Assembly (NCBI GenBank): GCA_004020875.1
Contig: SAPZ01000003.1
Coordinates: forward strand, 62,001 to 126,000
From: Mesorhizobium sp.
GTDB taxonomy: Bacteria; Pseudomonadota; Alphaproteobacteria; Rhizobiales; Rhizobiaceae
DNA: 64,000 nucleotides
Direction: 5' to 3'
Below the pieces are notes generated by a model. The model was given only the letters and a program-made list of their open reading frames with translations, searched no databases and was not told the origin of the DNA. Position 1 is the first letter of the stretch. Every line of letters begins with the position of its first letter. Shown here in pieces: positions 1-8,429 of the stretch. The position numbers were made by a program, and so were the translations under genes.

Positions 1-1524
1 CCGGACGTAGCGCACATTGAGCGCGGGTACTTCGATGATGGTGCCGACATTGAGCCTGTATTGCTGGGCGACGGCCGGATTTGAAACCCGCCACAAGCCT
101 TCCTTGGTCTGCCGGATGCGGGCATAGCGCTCGTAATTTCTGAGCGCGTAGCCACCCGTGGCGACGAAGTCGATGACCCGGTCGAATGTCGGCCTGTCCA
201 GGCTGACGTAAGGTGCGGCCGTCCTTACTTCATCGAATAACGTATCGGCATGGAAGGGCGCTCCGCAGGCGCAGCCCAGCACGTGTTGCGCCAAGACGTC
301 CAGGCCGCCGTTGACCAGCGGCGGCGTATCCTGAGCGCCGAGATAATTGGCATCGAGCGCGGCCCGGCATTCCAGAACCTCGAAACGATTTGCCGGGATC
401 AGGATCGCCTTCGACGGCTCGTCCATGCGATGGTTGGCGCGGCCGATGCGCTGCGCCAACCGGCTGGCCCCTTTCGGTGCGCCGACATGCACGACAAGGT
501 CAACGTCGCCCCAGTCGATGCCGAGATCCAGCGTCGAGGTGGCGACGATGGCGCGCAGCGCGTTCTCGCCCATCGCCTTCTCGACGCGGCGGCGCTGGGC
601 GACGTCCAGCGATCCGTGATGAAGGGCGATCGGCAAGGTGTCTTCATTGACGCGCCATAACTCCTGGAACAGCAGCTCAGCCTGGCTGCGCGTGTTGACG
701 AACAGCAGCGTGGTCTTGTGCCGCTTGATCTCGCGATAGATTTCCGGAGTGGCGTAGCGCGCCGAGTGCCCGGCCCAGGGAACGCGTTCTTCGGAATCGA
801 GAATCGAGATGTCGGGCTTGGCGCCGCCCGTGACGACGATGAGTTCGGACATGGCGCCAGGTGAGGCCTGACTGACCAGCCAACGCCGCAATTCGTCCGG
901 CTCGGCCACGGTGGCCGACAGGCCTATGGTCTGCAGTCCGGGAACGAAGGCCCGCAACCGCGCCAAGCCGAGCGCCAGCAGATGCCCGCGCTTGGATGTG
1001 ACCAACGAATGCAGTTCGTCGAGCACGACGTAGCGCAAATCCTCGAAGAAGCGTCTCGCGTCGTTCGAGGCGATCAGCAACGCAAGCTGCTCGGGCGTGG
1101 TGAGCAGGATGTCGGGCGGCGCCAGTTTCTGCCGCTGGCGCTTGTGTGAAGGCGTGTCGCCGGTGCGGGTCTCGATGGTGACGGGCAGTCCGATCTCCTC
1201 GACCGGCTTGCCAAGATTCCGCTCGATGTCGACGGCCAACGCCTTGAGCGGCGAAATGTAGAGCGTGTGGATGCCGCGGCGGCCTTCGCCCGGCTTCCTC
1301 TTGGGACGGTTGGCGAGCGCCGTGAGCGACGGCAGGAAACCGGCCAGGGTCTTGCCAGCGCCGGTCGGCGCGATCATCAGCACCGATTGGCCGCTTTGCG
1401 CCTTCGCCAGCAGCTCGAGCTGGTGGGCACGCGGCGACCAGCCCTTTTGACCGAACCATTTGACGAATGGCTCGGGCAGGAGAACGGCGGCATTCTGTTC
1501 GGCAAGGCGCGGCTGCTCGGTCAC
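1..1524 (-). CDS. Ligase-associated DEXH-box ATP-dependent DNA helicase (3' end beyond the window)
   Basis: Superfamily 2 helicase of the Lhr-like group that usually sits beside an ATP-dependent DNA ligase and a metallophosphoesterase in proposed DNA-repair clusters. Read on the minus strand there are about 508 open codons with no stop at the left edge. Visible motifs are Walker A 'APTGAGKT' near residue 45, motif Ia 'YISPLKAL', motif II 'DELH', motif III 'GLSAT', and helicase-C motifs 'LFVNTRSQ' and 'RIGRANHR'. The start used is a GTG giving V-T-E-Q; the frame stays open to an ATG at 1656, so the true start is uncertain. The C-terminal part is missing, and the partner ligase would be expected to the left, unseen. 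The family call rests on motif order and remembered similarity. Confidence 0.85.
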   Translation of the reverse strand, partial: MTEQPRLAEQNAAVLLPEPFVKWFGQKGWSPRAHQLELLAKAQSGQSVLMIAPTGAGKTLAGFLPSLTALANRPKRKPGEGRRGIHTLYISPLKALAVDIERNLGKPVEEIGLPVTIETRTGDTPSHKRQRQKLAPPDILLTTPEQLALLIASNDARRFFEDLRYVVLDELHSLVTSKRGHLLALGLARLRAFVPGLQTIGLSATVAEPDELRRWLVSQASPGAMSELIVVTGGAKPDISILDSEERVPWAGHSARYATPEIYREIKRHKTTLLFVNTRSQAELLFQELWRVNEDTLPIALHHGSLDVAQRRRVEKAMGENALRAIVATSTLDLGIDWGDVDLVVHVGAPKGASRLAQRIGRANHRMDEPSKAILIPANRFEVLECRAALDANYLGAQDTPPLVNGGLDVLAQHVLGCACGAPFHADTLFDEVRTAAPYVSLDRPTFDRVIDFVATGGYALRNYERYARIRQTKEGLWRVSNPAVAQQYRLNVGTIIEVPALNVRYVR

Positions 1525-1697
1525 GCGCAACAGGTAACGCGGCGGCACGCGATCGCCAAGGAAAATCGGAACAAAAGGGGATCGGAGTTTCTCGCCCCGT
1601 TCGCGAGGAGAGTATGCCCGCAGGCAAGCCAAGGCAGCTACAGCCAATGGGAACATTCAAGGGCTGTAGCGGTTCCTTCTGACCAGGAGGAGCAACT

Positions 1698-1883
1698 ATG
1701 GCAGACGACAAAACCAAGCGCGATTTCCGCGACCGGGATCGAGTCTCAGCAGACGAGGATTACGAGGTCCGCTACTTCGCCAAACAGCATCGGATCACGC
1801 CCGAGCAGGTTCGTGAACTGATCCGCAAGCACGGCAACGAGCGCAAGACGCTGGAACGCGAAGCAAGGAAGCTGCGGGGGTGA
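1698..1883 (+). CDS. DUF3606 domain protein (61 aa)
   Basis: Small charged protein of unknown function. The core reads D-R-D-R-V-S-A-D-E-D-Y-E-V-R-Y-F and is followed by a helix-turn-helix-like stretch 'ITPEQVRELIRKHG', which is the DUF3606 pattern: an acidic-aromatic motif followed by a short helical region that ends in an N-terminal-kinase-like or DNA-binding-like fold. An AGGAGG-like ribosome binding site (CAGGAGGAGC) lies 6-8 bases before the ATG. It fills almost the whole predicted domain, so it appears complete. It stands alone, divergent from the helicase. DUF3606 proteins are common in rhizobia; I do not know a demonstrated role. Confidence 0.8.
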   Translation: MADDKTKRDFRDRDRVSADEDYEVRYFAKQHRITPEQVRELIRKHGNERKTLEREARKLRG

Positions 1884-2063
1884 AGATTCCCCAACTGGGC
1901 CCCATTGGGGGACGGCGGCATGGCGGCGAGGTGATCAAGGAGTCCAATCAATTCCTGCTATGCCCCGTCTGCCGTCAGCCATCGACTTGCGCGATTTGCG
2001 GCAGGTGATCTGGCACCAGCGGCCAGACCATGACCCGCTCGAACTCGATGCGTAGCAGAACCG

Positions 2064-2279
2064 TCAACCGTGGCTGTCGGACGCGACGCGGCGATACGGA
2101 AAGCAATTGCGAATGTGCTTATTGAAAAAGCGCCCTTTGACGAACGCCGAACGGAAGGCCGCATAGGTCTCCGGGGGCACGCCCTCAAACTCATAGCGCT
2201 TGCCACTGGATACAAACCACACGGAGAGAATCCTGCGGGACGGATCGTATTCGGTTTTCCTGATCGAGGTGGATGGCAT
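2064..2279 (-). CDS. KTSC domain protein (71 aa)
   Basis: Short protein matching the KTSC domain, which is named for conserved residues and is found alone or at the end of some lysyl-tRNA synthetase-like and phage proteins. The visible pattern is 'SIRKTEYDPSRRILSVWF' followed by G-x-x-Y-x-F-x-x-V-P, then an A-F-x-x-G-x-F-F-N-x-x-I segment. That covers essentially the whole domain, so it looks full length. There are no transmembrane segments and no signal peptide. It is isolated: about 180 bases separate it from the DUF3606 gene and about 215 bases from the NlpC/P60 gene, and I see nothing convincing in either spacer. Function unknown. Confidence 0.75.
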   Translation of the reverse strand: MPSTSIRKTEYDPSRRILSVWFVSSGKRYEFEGVPPETYAAFRSAFVKGRFFNKHIRNCFPYRRVASDSHG

Positions 2280-2494
2280 TTGCGGCCAGCCCCATTTGCC
2301 TGGATGATCCTGATCAGTGGAATAGGACAGCCGAGAACACCGCTATGCCGATCGACACTGGAACGGCCACGAGCAAGCACGTTTCGACAATCAGAGTTTC
2401 TTTGTCATTGAACATGGAAAGGCAATGCTTTTCCAAGCCTTAGGTTCCGACCAGGAAAAAGGTCGACCGGCGAGGGCTGGCGCGCGGAGTAAGA

Positions 2495-3355
2495 TCATGG
2501 CCTCCGAAACCCCGTCGGGCCGCCATAGAGATAGCCGATCCGCTCGACCGCTTGTTTCAGCCCCTCGCGTGAGACCAGCATGGTGTGGCCGTTGGCGTGG
2601 ATCATGTCCCTTTCGTCGGTCATGGTGGCGACATGGCCCTTCCAGAAGACGAGGTCGCCGCGCCGGAGACCTGAATAGTTCGGACCCGGCTCGAACGGCG
2701 TGCCGATCGACGCCGCCTGCATGTCGGAATCGCGCAGGACGTCCTTGCCCGTCATGCGCATCGCCAACTGCACGAGGCCGGAGCAGTCGATGCCGAAGCC
2801 GGAGACGCCGCCCCAGAGATAGGGCGTGCCCAGGAAACTCTCGGCGACGGTGACATAGTCGTCGGCCAGCTTGGCGATCGGCTGCAGATGGCGAGCGATA
2901 ATCGCCTGGCCGGAGGGCAGCAGCGCATAATGCGTGCCGCGGGTTTCCGCCGAGCCGCTCACCGTCACGGTCGAGCCCATCGATAGCTGCCTATCTATCG
3001 GAAATCGCAGATCCGGGCCGGGATAGAGGAAGGTGCGCGGCACGCAGACGATGTGGGTCAACGCATGGTCGCGCGCGGCAAGAAGATTGTCCGCCACATA
3101 GCCGACATAGCCGTCGCGCTCGGCCTGCACCCAGGCCCATCCTTGCGCGTCCTCGAAGACGAGCACGTCATCGCCGAACAGCGCCTGCGTGTTCACGCCG
3201 GAATCGGGGCGCGGCGCCTTGCGCAGGTCGGCCACCGACGCCGTGATCCGCGCTGGGCGGCCGGTGACGAAGCGGTCGGCGGCAACCTCGCCTTTCAGCC
3301 TTGCGTCGGCAAGATCGGAGCGGAAGGCGTGAAGGCGGGCGTCCCTTGCGGTCAA
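2495..3355 (-). CDS. NlpC/P60 cell-wall hydrolase with bacterial SH3 repeats
   Basis: Predicted peptidoglycan endopeptidase. Two SH3-like repeats come first, typified by 'RPARITASVADLRKAPRPDS' and 'GWAWVQAERDGYVGYV'. The C-terminal NlpC/P60 domain has the catalytic Cys in 'GIDCSGLVQLAMR', a His in 'WKGHVATM' and a third polar position in 'DMIHANGH'. No signal peptide is evident. The frame is open up to 3439, overlapping the marR-type gene, but the residues before 'LTARDARLHAF' do not look like the family. I therefore chose a TTG at 3355, just after that gene's stop; the start is uncertain by up to 28 codons. It is probably co-transcribed with the MarR gene upstream. Confidence 0.82.
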   Translation of the reverse strand: MTARDARLHAFRSDLADARLKGEVAADRFVTGRPARITASVADLRKAPRPDSGVNTQALFGDDVLVFEDAQGWAWVQAERDGYVGYVADNLLAARDHALTHIVCVPRTFLYPGPDLRFPIDRQLSMGSTVTVSGSAETRGTHYALLPSGQAIIARHLQPIAKLADDYVTVAESFLGTPYLWGGVSGFGIDCSGLVQLAMRMTGKDVLRDSDMQAASIGTPFEPGPNYSGLRRGDLVFWKGHVATMTDERDMIHANGHTMLVSREGLKQAVERIGYLYGGPTGFRRP

Positions 3356-3383
3356 ATCGATAATCCAATCGTCAGCGATGAGG

Positions 3384-3734
3384 TCAGATGGGCAGTTCCT
3401 GGGCCCTGGCGACGATACCATCGCCGAAGCGCTCGACAAAGAGCGCGCCTTCCACCGTGCGCCGGATGAGCACGTTGCGCTTGTCGAGCTCGTCGCGGTG
3501 GCGCGAGACGAGCTTCAGCGCGCCCATCGTGTCCAGCGCCCGGGTGATGACCGGCTTGGTGACGTTGAGCCTGGCGGCCAACCCGCGCACCGTGTGCGGC
3601 GGCGGATCCAGATAAATGGTGAACAGGATCGCCGTCTGGCGCATAGTGAGATCGGGCTCGCCATCGCGCACCTGGGCCAGCATCACCTGCTGCCACAGTC
3701 GCAAGGCCTGGCTCGGGCGCATCGAGATCGACAT
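3384..3734 (-). CDS. MarR-family winged-helix transcriptional regulator
   Basis: A 116-residue protein with the MarR winged helix: 'LTMRQTAILFTIYLDPPPHT' leads into the HTH 'TVRGLAARLNVTKPVITRAL', then the wing 'LVSRHRDELDKRNVLIRRT'. It is slightly short for the family and ends soon after the wing, so the C-terminal dimerisation helix is brief ('FVERFGDGIVARAQ'). It is followed within about 30 bases by the NlpC/P60 gene, suggesting a two-gene unit. The ligand and targets cannot be read from the sequence. Confidence 0.82.
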   Translation of the reverse strand: MSISMRPSQALRLWQQVMLAQVRDGEPDLTMRQTAILFTIYLDPPPHTVRGLAARLNVTKPVITRALDTMGALKLVSRHRDELDKRNVLIRRTVEGALFVERFGDGIVARAQELPI

Positions 3735-3795
3735 CGCCCAAGCATGCCGGCAAATTGTTTCGGTTCCGTTTCAGTGGCGGGCGCCCACCAATTGC

Positions 3796-5160
3796 TCAGG
3801 TAAATCGCTGCGCAATTATCCGTTCCAGCGCACGGATGCCTTGCGCCTCGCCGCCGGTCAGGCCGTGGGGACGGTCGGCCGGGTTCCAGGCGAAGATGTC
3901 GAAATGCGCCCAGCTGTGGGTCTTCTCGACGAAGCGCTGGAGGAAAAGCGCCGCTGTGATCGATCCGGCAAAGCCGTCGGTGGTGACGTTGTTGATGTCG
4001 GCGATCTTCGAGGAAAGCTTTGCATCGTAAGGACGCCACAAAGGCATCCGCCACAGTGGATCCTCGACCGCCACGGAGGCAGCGGCCAGATCGGCGGCCA
4101 GCGTCTCGTCGACGGTGTAGAAAGGCGGCAGATCGGGGCCAAGGGCTACTCGGGCTGCGCCGGTCAGCGTCGCCATGTCGACCAGAAAGGCGGGGCGTTC
4201 CTCATCGGCCAGCGCTAGCGCGTCGGCCAGGATCAGTCTGCCTTCTGCGTCGGTATTGCCGATCTCAACCGTGATGCCTTTGCGGCTCCTCAGCACGTCG
4301 CCCGGCCGGAAGGCATTGCCGGCGATCGAATTCTCGACGGCAGGGATCAGCACGCGCAACCGGACATTCAATTTCGCCGCCATGATCATGGAGGCCAGGC
4401 CCAGCACATTGGCAGCGCCACCCATGTCCTTCTTCATCAAAAGCATGCCCGACGAAGGCTTGATGTCCAGGCCGCCTGTGTCGAAGCAGACGCCTTTGCC
4501 GACCAACGTCACCTTCGGCGCAGCGCTCGGTCCCCAGGTCATGTCGATCAGCCGCGGCGCGTCGGCGGAAGCTCGGCCGACAGCGTGGATCATCGGGAAA
4601 TTCCACGCCAGAAGATCGTCGCCGTGGATTGCGGAAATATCTGCGGCATGGGCGGCCGCCAGTTGCCGGGCGGCTTCTTCCAGTTCGACCGGACCGAGGT
4701 CGCTGGTCGGCGTGTTGACGAGATCGCGTGTCAGGAACACGCTATCGGCGACGCGGCGCACATGCGGGCCGTCCGCGCCTTCCGGGAGCGCGAAGCGCAA
4801 GGCCTTGCCGGGTTTCTTGCCGTAGCGTGTAAAGACATAGCCGCCCAGGACAAGCGCGAGCGCGGCGAGTTCGGGTTGCGCCAGGTCTGACGCAAAATAC
4901 CAGTCTCCGTCCGGCAGCGCCCTTGCGAGCGCGCCCAGAGCAAGCGCGCTTTCGCCGTCGCCGGTGCCGAACAGAGCGCCGGCAAGGCCGCCTCCGTCGC
5001 GAGGCAGGATCAGCGTGCGCCCTGCCTCGCCGGAAAAACCGTTGGCCCTTGCCCAGGCGATGGCGGCCGGCGGCAATGCCGCGGCTTCGACGGCGTCCTT
5101 TGCCACCAGATGGACAGGCAAGGCGGCTTCCGGCTTTTGTTCGACGAGTTCGACAGGCAT
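3796..5160 (-). CDS. Leucyl aminopeptidase family protein (M17)
   Basis: Cytosolic dinuclear-metal aminopeptidase, 454 residues. The C-terminal catalytic domain has the M17 metal and active-site motifs: 'LVGKGVCFDTGGLDIKPS' (Lys and Asp ligands), 'MKKDMGGAA' and the signature 'NTDAEGRL' near residue 300. The N-terminal domain is less conserved, as usual. It removes N-terminal amino acids and probably works in peptide turnover. The start is an ATG giving M-P-V-E-L-V. It is shorter than E. coli PepA (503 aa) and resembles the rhizobial 'leucyl aminopeptidase family' branch, so I give no pepA symbol. Confidence 0.93.
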   Translation of the reverse strand: MPVELVEQKPEAALPVHLVAKDAVEAAALPPAAIAWARANGFSGEAGRTLILPRDGGGLAGALFGTGDGESALALGALARALPDGDWYFASDLAQPELAALALVLGGYVFTRYGKKPGKALRFALPEGADGPHVRRVADSVFLTRDLVNTPTSDLGPVELEEAARQLAAAHAADISAIHGDDLLAWNFPMIHAVGRASADAPRLIDMTWGPSAAPKVTLVGKGVCFDTGGLDIKPSSGMLLMKKDMGGAANVLGLASMIMAAKLNVRLRVLIPAVENSIAGNAFRPGDVLRSRKGITVEIGNTDAEGRLILADALALADEERPAFLVDMATLTGAARVALGPDLPPFYTVDETLAADLAAASVAVEDPLWRMPLWRPYDAKLSSKIADINNVTTDGFAGSITAALFLQRFVEKTHSWAHFDIFAWNPADRPHGLTGGEAQGIRALERIIAQRFT

Positions 5161-5283
5161 GCGATGATCTCCGGCCGAACAGGATGAGTCGGCTTCTTAA
5201 CGGTCCGTTAGGGTTAACAGAATATTTCTGCGGGAGGGAAGACGGCCAGCCTATGGCCGCACAGGAATGGAGACCGGGCGCCG

Positions 5284-6111
5284 ATGCCGATCAAAGCGTT
5301 GAACCATAGAGCCAGGCGTCTGATCAGCACGGCCTTCATCGCGGCTCTGGCAGCCAGTGTGGCAGGTTGCGGCAGCACCAGCCAAATGACCACGGGCTCC
5401 ATCTCGCGCTCCGACAGAAGGCCGCTGGAAACGATGTCGGCCGGGGAACTGCACACCGCCACGTCCAGACTTGGCGAATCCTACGCCCGCAATCCCAATG
5501 ACAAGCGCATGGCGATGAATTTCGCGGCGGCGCTGCAGATGGACGGCGATGCCGATCAGTCGCTCGCCGTGATGCGCAAGCTGGCGATCGCCTATCCCAA
5601 GGATCGCGAGGTGCTTGCCGCCTATGGCAAGGCGCTCGCCGCCAACGGCCAGTTCGAGCCGGCGCTCGACGCCGTGCGTCGCGCGCAGACGCCCGAATAT
5701 CCGGACTGGAAGCTGGTGTCGGCGGAAGCCGCGATCCTCGACCAGATGGGCCAGAAGGACGAGGCGCGTCAGGACTACCGCAAGGCGCTGGAACTCAAGC
5801 CGAACGAGCCTTCGGTGCTGTCCAATCTCGGCATGTCCTATGTGCTCGAAGGCGACCTGCGCACGGCCGAGACCTATATGCGCTCGGCCGCGCAGCAGCC
5901 CGGCGCCGACAGCCGGGTGCGGCAGAACCTCGCGCTCGTGGTGGGCCTGCAGGGTCGCTTCGACGAGGCCGAGAAGATCGCCTCGCATGAATTGTCGCCC
6001 GAACAGGCGCAGGCCAACGTCGCCTATCTGCGCCAGATGCTTGCCCAGCAGAATGCCTGGAGCCAGCTGAAGGATCAGGACAAGAACAAGGCGAAAGTCG
6101 CCACGAACTGA
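5284..6111 (+). CDS. tadD: TadD-type tetratricopeptide-repeat pilus lipoprotein
   Basis: Predicted outer-membrane lipoprotein of the Tad pilus machine, proposed to help assemble or localise the secretin. An N-terminal signal with lipobox 'SVAGCGS' ends near residue 30. About four TPR units follow, for example 'ALQMDGDADQSLAVMRKLAI', 'YGKALAANGQFEPALDAV', 'LDQMGQKDEARQDYRKAL' and 'LGMSYVLEGDLRTAETYM'. It is convergent with the tadC-cpaF block and separated from it by a bidirectional terminator, so it is expressed independently of that operon. The TadD assignment rests on the lipobox-TPR architecture and the adjacency to tadC. Confidence 0.88.
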   Translation: MPIKALNHRARRLISTAFIAALAASVAGCGSTSQMTTGSISRSDRRPLETMSAGELHTATSRLGESYARNPNDKRMAMNFAAALQMDGDADQSLAVMRKLAIAYPKDREVLAAYGKALAANGQFEPALDAVRRAQTPEYPDWKLVSAEAAILDQMGQKDEARQDYRKALELKPNEPSVLSNLGMSYVLEGDLRTAETYMRSAAQQPGADSRVRQNLALVVGLQGRFDEAEKIASHELSPEQAQANVAYLRQMLAQQNAWSQLKDQDKNKAKVATN

Positions 6112-6145
6112 CGGACGCCGCCAGGCGGTGCCCGCTCCGACAATC

Positions 6146-6176
6146 AAAAAGCCGCGCGGACGCCGCGCGGCTTTTT
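6146..6176. terminator. Bidirectional rho-independent terminator between tadD and tadC
   Basis: A 9-bp GC stem (GCCGCGCGG / CCGCGCGGC, 3-base loop) is flanked by five A on the left and five T on the right. It can therefore stop transcription of tadD from the left and tadC from the right. Confidence 0.9.
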
Positions 6177-6190
6177 GCTTGATATGAAAG

Positions 6191-6258
6191 GCTCTATCCC
6201 TTTGTTTTTACGCAATTCCGGACGGAAAACCGCCCAACACCTTTCCTGAAGTTGCTTT
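6191..6258. repeat. Mesorhizobium-type intergenic palindromic element, copy A (right module only)
   Basis: Contains the core ACGCAATTCCGGACGGAAAA followed by a gap and a right arm TTTCCTGAAGTTGC. The arms GCAATTCC-GGA and TCC-TGGAATTGC (copy D form) are inverted. The same core occurs at 8316-8414, 55190-55245 and 61653-61757. The element ends right at the tadC stop codon. Confidence 0.85.
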
Positions 6259-7273
6259 ACCGGCTCGAGGAGCTGTGCTGGTCGCCGAAGATGCCGCGCT
6301 GGCTGACCTGGATGCCGGCCGGGCCCAGGATGATGGCAAACAGAACCGGCAGGAAGAACAGGATCATCGGCACGGTGAGCTTCGGCGGCAGTGCCGCGGC
6401 CTTCTTCTCGGCCGCGTTCATGCGCATGTCGCGGCTTTCCGAAGCGAGCACGCGCAGCGCATGCGCCACCGGCGTGCCGTAGCGTTCGGCCTGGACCAGG
6501 GCCTGCGACACCGACTTCACCGATTCCAGGCCGGTGCGGCTTGCCAGGTTCTCATAGGCGATCTTGCGATCCTGCAGATAAGACAGCTCGGCATTGGTGA
6601 GCACGAATTCCTCGGCAAGCGCGACCGACTGCGCGCCGATTTCGTCCGCGACCCTGCGCAAGGCCGCTTCCACCGACATGCCGGATTCCACGCAGATCAG
6701 CATCAGGTCGAGCGCGTCCGGCCACGCCAGCTGGATTGACTGCTTGCGCTTGGTCGCCCGGTTGTTGACGTAGAGGATGGGCGCGTAGAAGCCGCCATAG
6801 GCGACGACGACACAGACGAACAGCTTGATGACAGCCGGCTGCTGCGGCAGGCCGCCGAGCACGAACAGATAGACGGCCGCCAGCGCAAAACCCACGAATG
6901 GCAGGACGAGGCGGAAGAAGAGGAAGCGCGTCAGCGGGTTCTGGCCGCGGAAGCCCGCGACCTTGAGCTTCTGGATCGTGCTTTCGTCGGCAAGCGCGCG
7001 CTTCAGGTCCAGGCGGTCGACGATGTTGCGCATGCCAACGGACTGTTCCTCGCGTAGGCCCTTGCGGCGCCGGTCGGCCTCGCTGGCCAGCCGCGCGCGC
7101 TGCTCGGCGCGCAATCTGTCGCGTTCGAGCGCCACGGACTTCATGCGCGATTTGAGCGACGTGCCGCCGAACGCCGGCATGAGGGTGAACACGGTTGCGA
7201 ACACCGCGATGCCGACCAGCATCGCGATCAGGAAGGAAGGGTCGGTGAGTGTTTTGACGACCTGTTCTGTCAC
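6257..7273 (-). CDS. tadC: Tad pilus inner-membrane platform protein TadC
   Basis: Type II secretion F-family membrane protein of the Tad machine, 338 residues, paired with TadB as the inner-membrane platform for the ATPase. It has an N-terminal hydrophobic segment ('FLIAMLVGIAVFATVFTL'), a long charged stretch, a central pair of helices ('LVLPFVGFALAAVYLFVL', 'LFVCVVVAYGGFY'), the T2SSF core ('LICVESGMSVEAALRRVA ... AERYGTPVAHALRVLA') and a C-terminal membrane helix ('MILFFLPVLFAIIL'). The start is a GTG (V-T-E-Q-V-V). It follows tadB after 12 bases and is the last gene of the leftward operon. Confidence 0.93.
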   Translation of the reverse strand: MTEQVVKTLTDPSFLIAMLVGIAVFATVFTLMPAFGGTSLKSRMKSVALERDRLRAEQRARLASEADRRRKGLREEQSVGMRNIVDRLDLKRALADESTIQKLKVAGFRGQNPLTRFLFFRLVLPFVGFALAAVYLFVLGGLPQQPAVIKLFVCVVVAYGGFYAPILYVNNRATKRKQSIQLAWPDALDLMLICVESGMSVEAALRRVADEIGAQSVALAEEFVLTNAELSYLQDRKIAYENLASRTGLESVKSVSQALVQAERYGTPVAHALRVLASESRDMRMNAAEKKAAALPPKLTVPMILFFLPVLFAIILGPAGIQVSQRGIFGDQHSSSSR

Positions 7274-7285
7274 CGGATCCGCGCC

Positions 7286-8299
7286 CTACACTTCGAAGTT
7301 CATCATCTTACGCATCACCAGGATGCCGATCGACATCCAGACACCCGAGCAGCCGAGGATCAGGTTGCCGACACTGGTGGTGAACAGCGGCATGATATAG
7401 GTCGGGCTCGACAGATAAACGAGGAAGGCGACGACGAAAGGCAGGGCGCCGATGATCACTGCAGATGCCTTGGCTTCCATAGACAGGGCCTGGACCTTGG
7501 CCTTCATCTTCTTACGGTCGCGCAGCACGCGCGAAAGGTTGCCCAGCGCCTCCGACAGGTTGCCGCCGGCCTGCGATTGGATCTGGATGACGATGCCGAA
7601 GAAGCCGGCTTCGCTGCACGGCATGGTCTCGGACATGCGCATGGCGGCGTCGGGGACCGACATGCCCATCTGCTGGGAATCGACGATGCGGCGGAACTCC
7701 GACCGGACCGGCTCGGGCGATTCGTTGGCGATCAGGCGGATCGCGTCGTTGAGCGGCAGACCGGACTTGACCGCGCGCACGATGATGTCCAGCGCGTTCG
7801 GAAACTCTTCCAGGAAGGCCTTGACGCGACGTGCGCGGCGAAACGAAACGAACCAGCGAGGCAGGCCGAGCCCGCCCACCAGCAGGGCGCCGGGCAGAGC
7901 CCACAGAGGAGCACCGACGAAAAAGAGAAGGGCCGTCAGGATGATGCCGCAGGCGGCGGAATACAGGTAGAAGCGCTCGATCGGGACCTGCATGCCGGCC
8001 TGGCGGATCTGGACCTTCAGCGGCGGTTTCTTGACGTTGCGATCGTTGGTCTTCTGTTTCTCCTCGAGCTGCTTGAGCGAGTCCTGAAGACTTTTGCGCC
8101 GCTTGACCGCCTCCGCCGTCCGATCGCGCGTGGCTTTCACCACCGACCGGTCGGTTTCGGCCGTCTTGATGGTCTGAAGCCGCTTGCCGGCCTGCTTCTC
8201 ATTGTCGATGCGTGTGAACAGGAAAGCATAGGCCACCGCGCCGGCGCTGAAGCCGGCAAGCACGATGAACGCCAATACGGTGGTGTCAATTCCGAACAT
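7286..8299 (-). CDS. tadB: Tad pilus inner-membrane platform protein TadB
   Basis: Type II secretion F-family protein partnered with TadC. An N-terminal membrane helix is followed by a basic coiled-coil-like cytoplasmic stretch (about residues 40-90, rich in K, R, E and Q), two hydrophobic segments ('CGIILTALLFFVGAPLWALP'), the T2SSF core ('LDIIVRAVKSGLPLNDAIRL ... ALGNLSRVLRDR') and two C-terminal helices. I start at the ATG giving M-F-G-I-D because a GGAG ribosome binding site lies 10 bases before it; an ATG 7 codons upstream would put that site inside the gene. Confidence 0.92.
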   Translation of the reverse strand: MFGIDTTVLAFIVLAGFSAGAVAYAFLFTRIDNEKQAGKRLQTIKTAETDRSVVKATRDRTAEAVKRRKSLQDSLKQLEEKQKTNDRNVKKPPLKVQIRQAGMQVPIERFYLYSAACGIILTALLFFVGAPLWALPGALLVGGLGLPRWFVSFRRARRVKAFLEEFPNALDIIVRAVKSGLPLNDAIRLIANESPEPVRSEFRRIVDSQQMGMSVPDAAMRMSETMPCSEAGFFGIVIQIQSQAGGNLSEALGNLSRVLRDRKKMKAKVQALSMEAKASAVIIGALPFVVAFLVYLSSPTYIMPLFTTSVGNLILGCSGVWMSIGILVMRKMMNFEV

Positions 8300-8315
8300 C
8301 GACCGGTATCTCCAG

Positions 8316-8414
8316 GGCATTTCGCTGTTTCAAAGAAACGGCGAACCGCCCCACTTCCTTGTTTAGACGCAATGCCAGACGGAAAGCCGCTTCACACTTT
8401 TCCTGGAATTGCTT
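8316..8414. repeat. Mesorhizobium-type intergenic palindromic element, copy B (both modules)
   Basis: The left module is a hairpin around TTTCGCTGTTTC...GAAACGGCGAA. The right module has the core GACGCAATGCCAGACGGAAA and arm TTTTCCTGGAATTGC. It fills the gap between cpaF and tadB in the middle of the pilus operon, and its left end overlaps the extra upstream tadB codons. Confidence 0.85.
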
Positions 8415-8429
8415 CGATCTCCAGATGCC

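Noticed and set aside
677..1717. 346-codon open frame on the minus strand at the helicase
   Set aside because: It is one frame off from the helicase, which reads continuously to the left edge with all SF2 motifs.
2495..3439. 314-residue form of the NlpC/P60 protein
   Set aside because: The first 28 residues overlap the MarR gene and look unlike the family; a start after the MarR stop is more likely.
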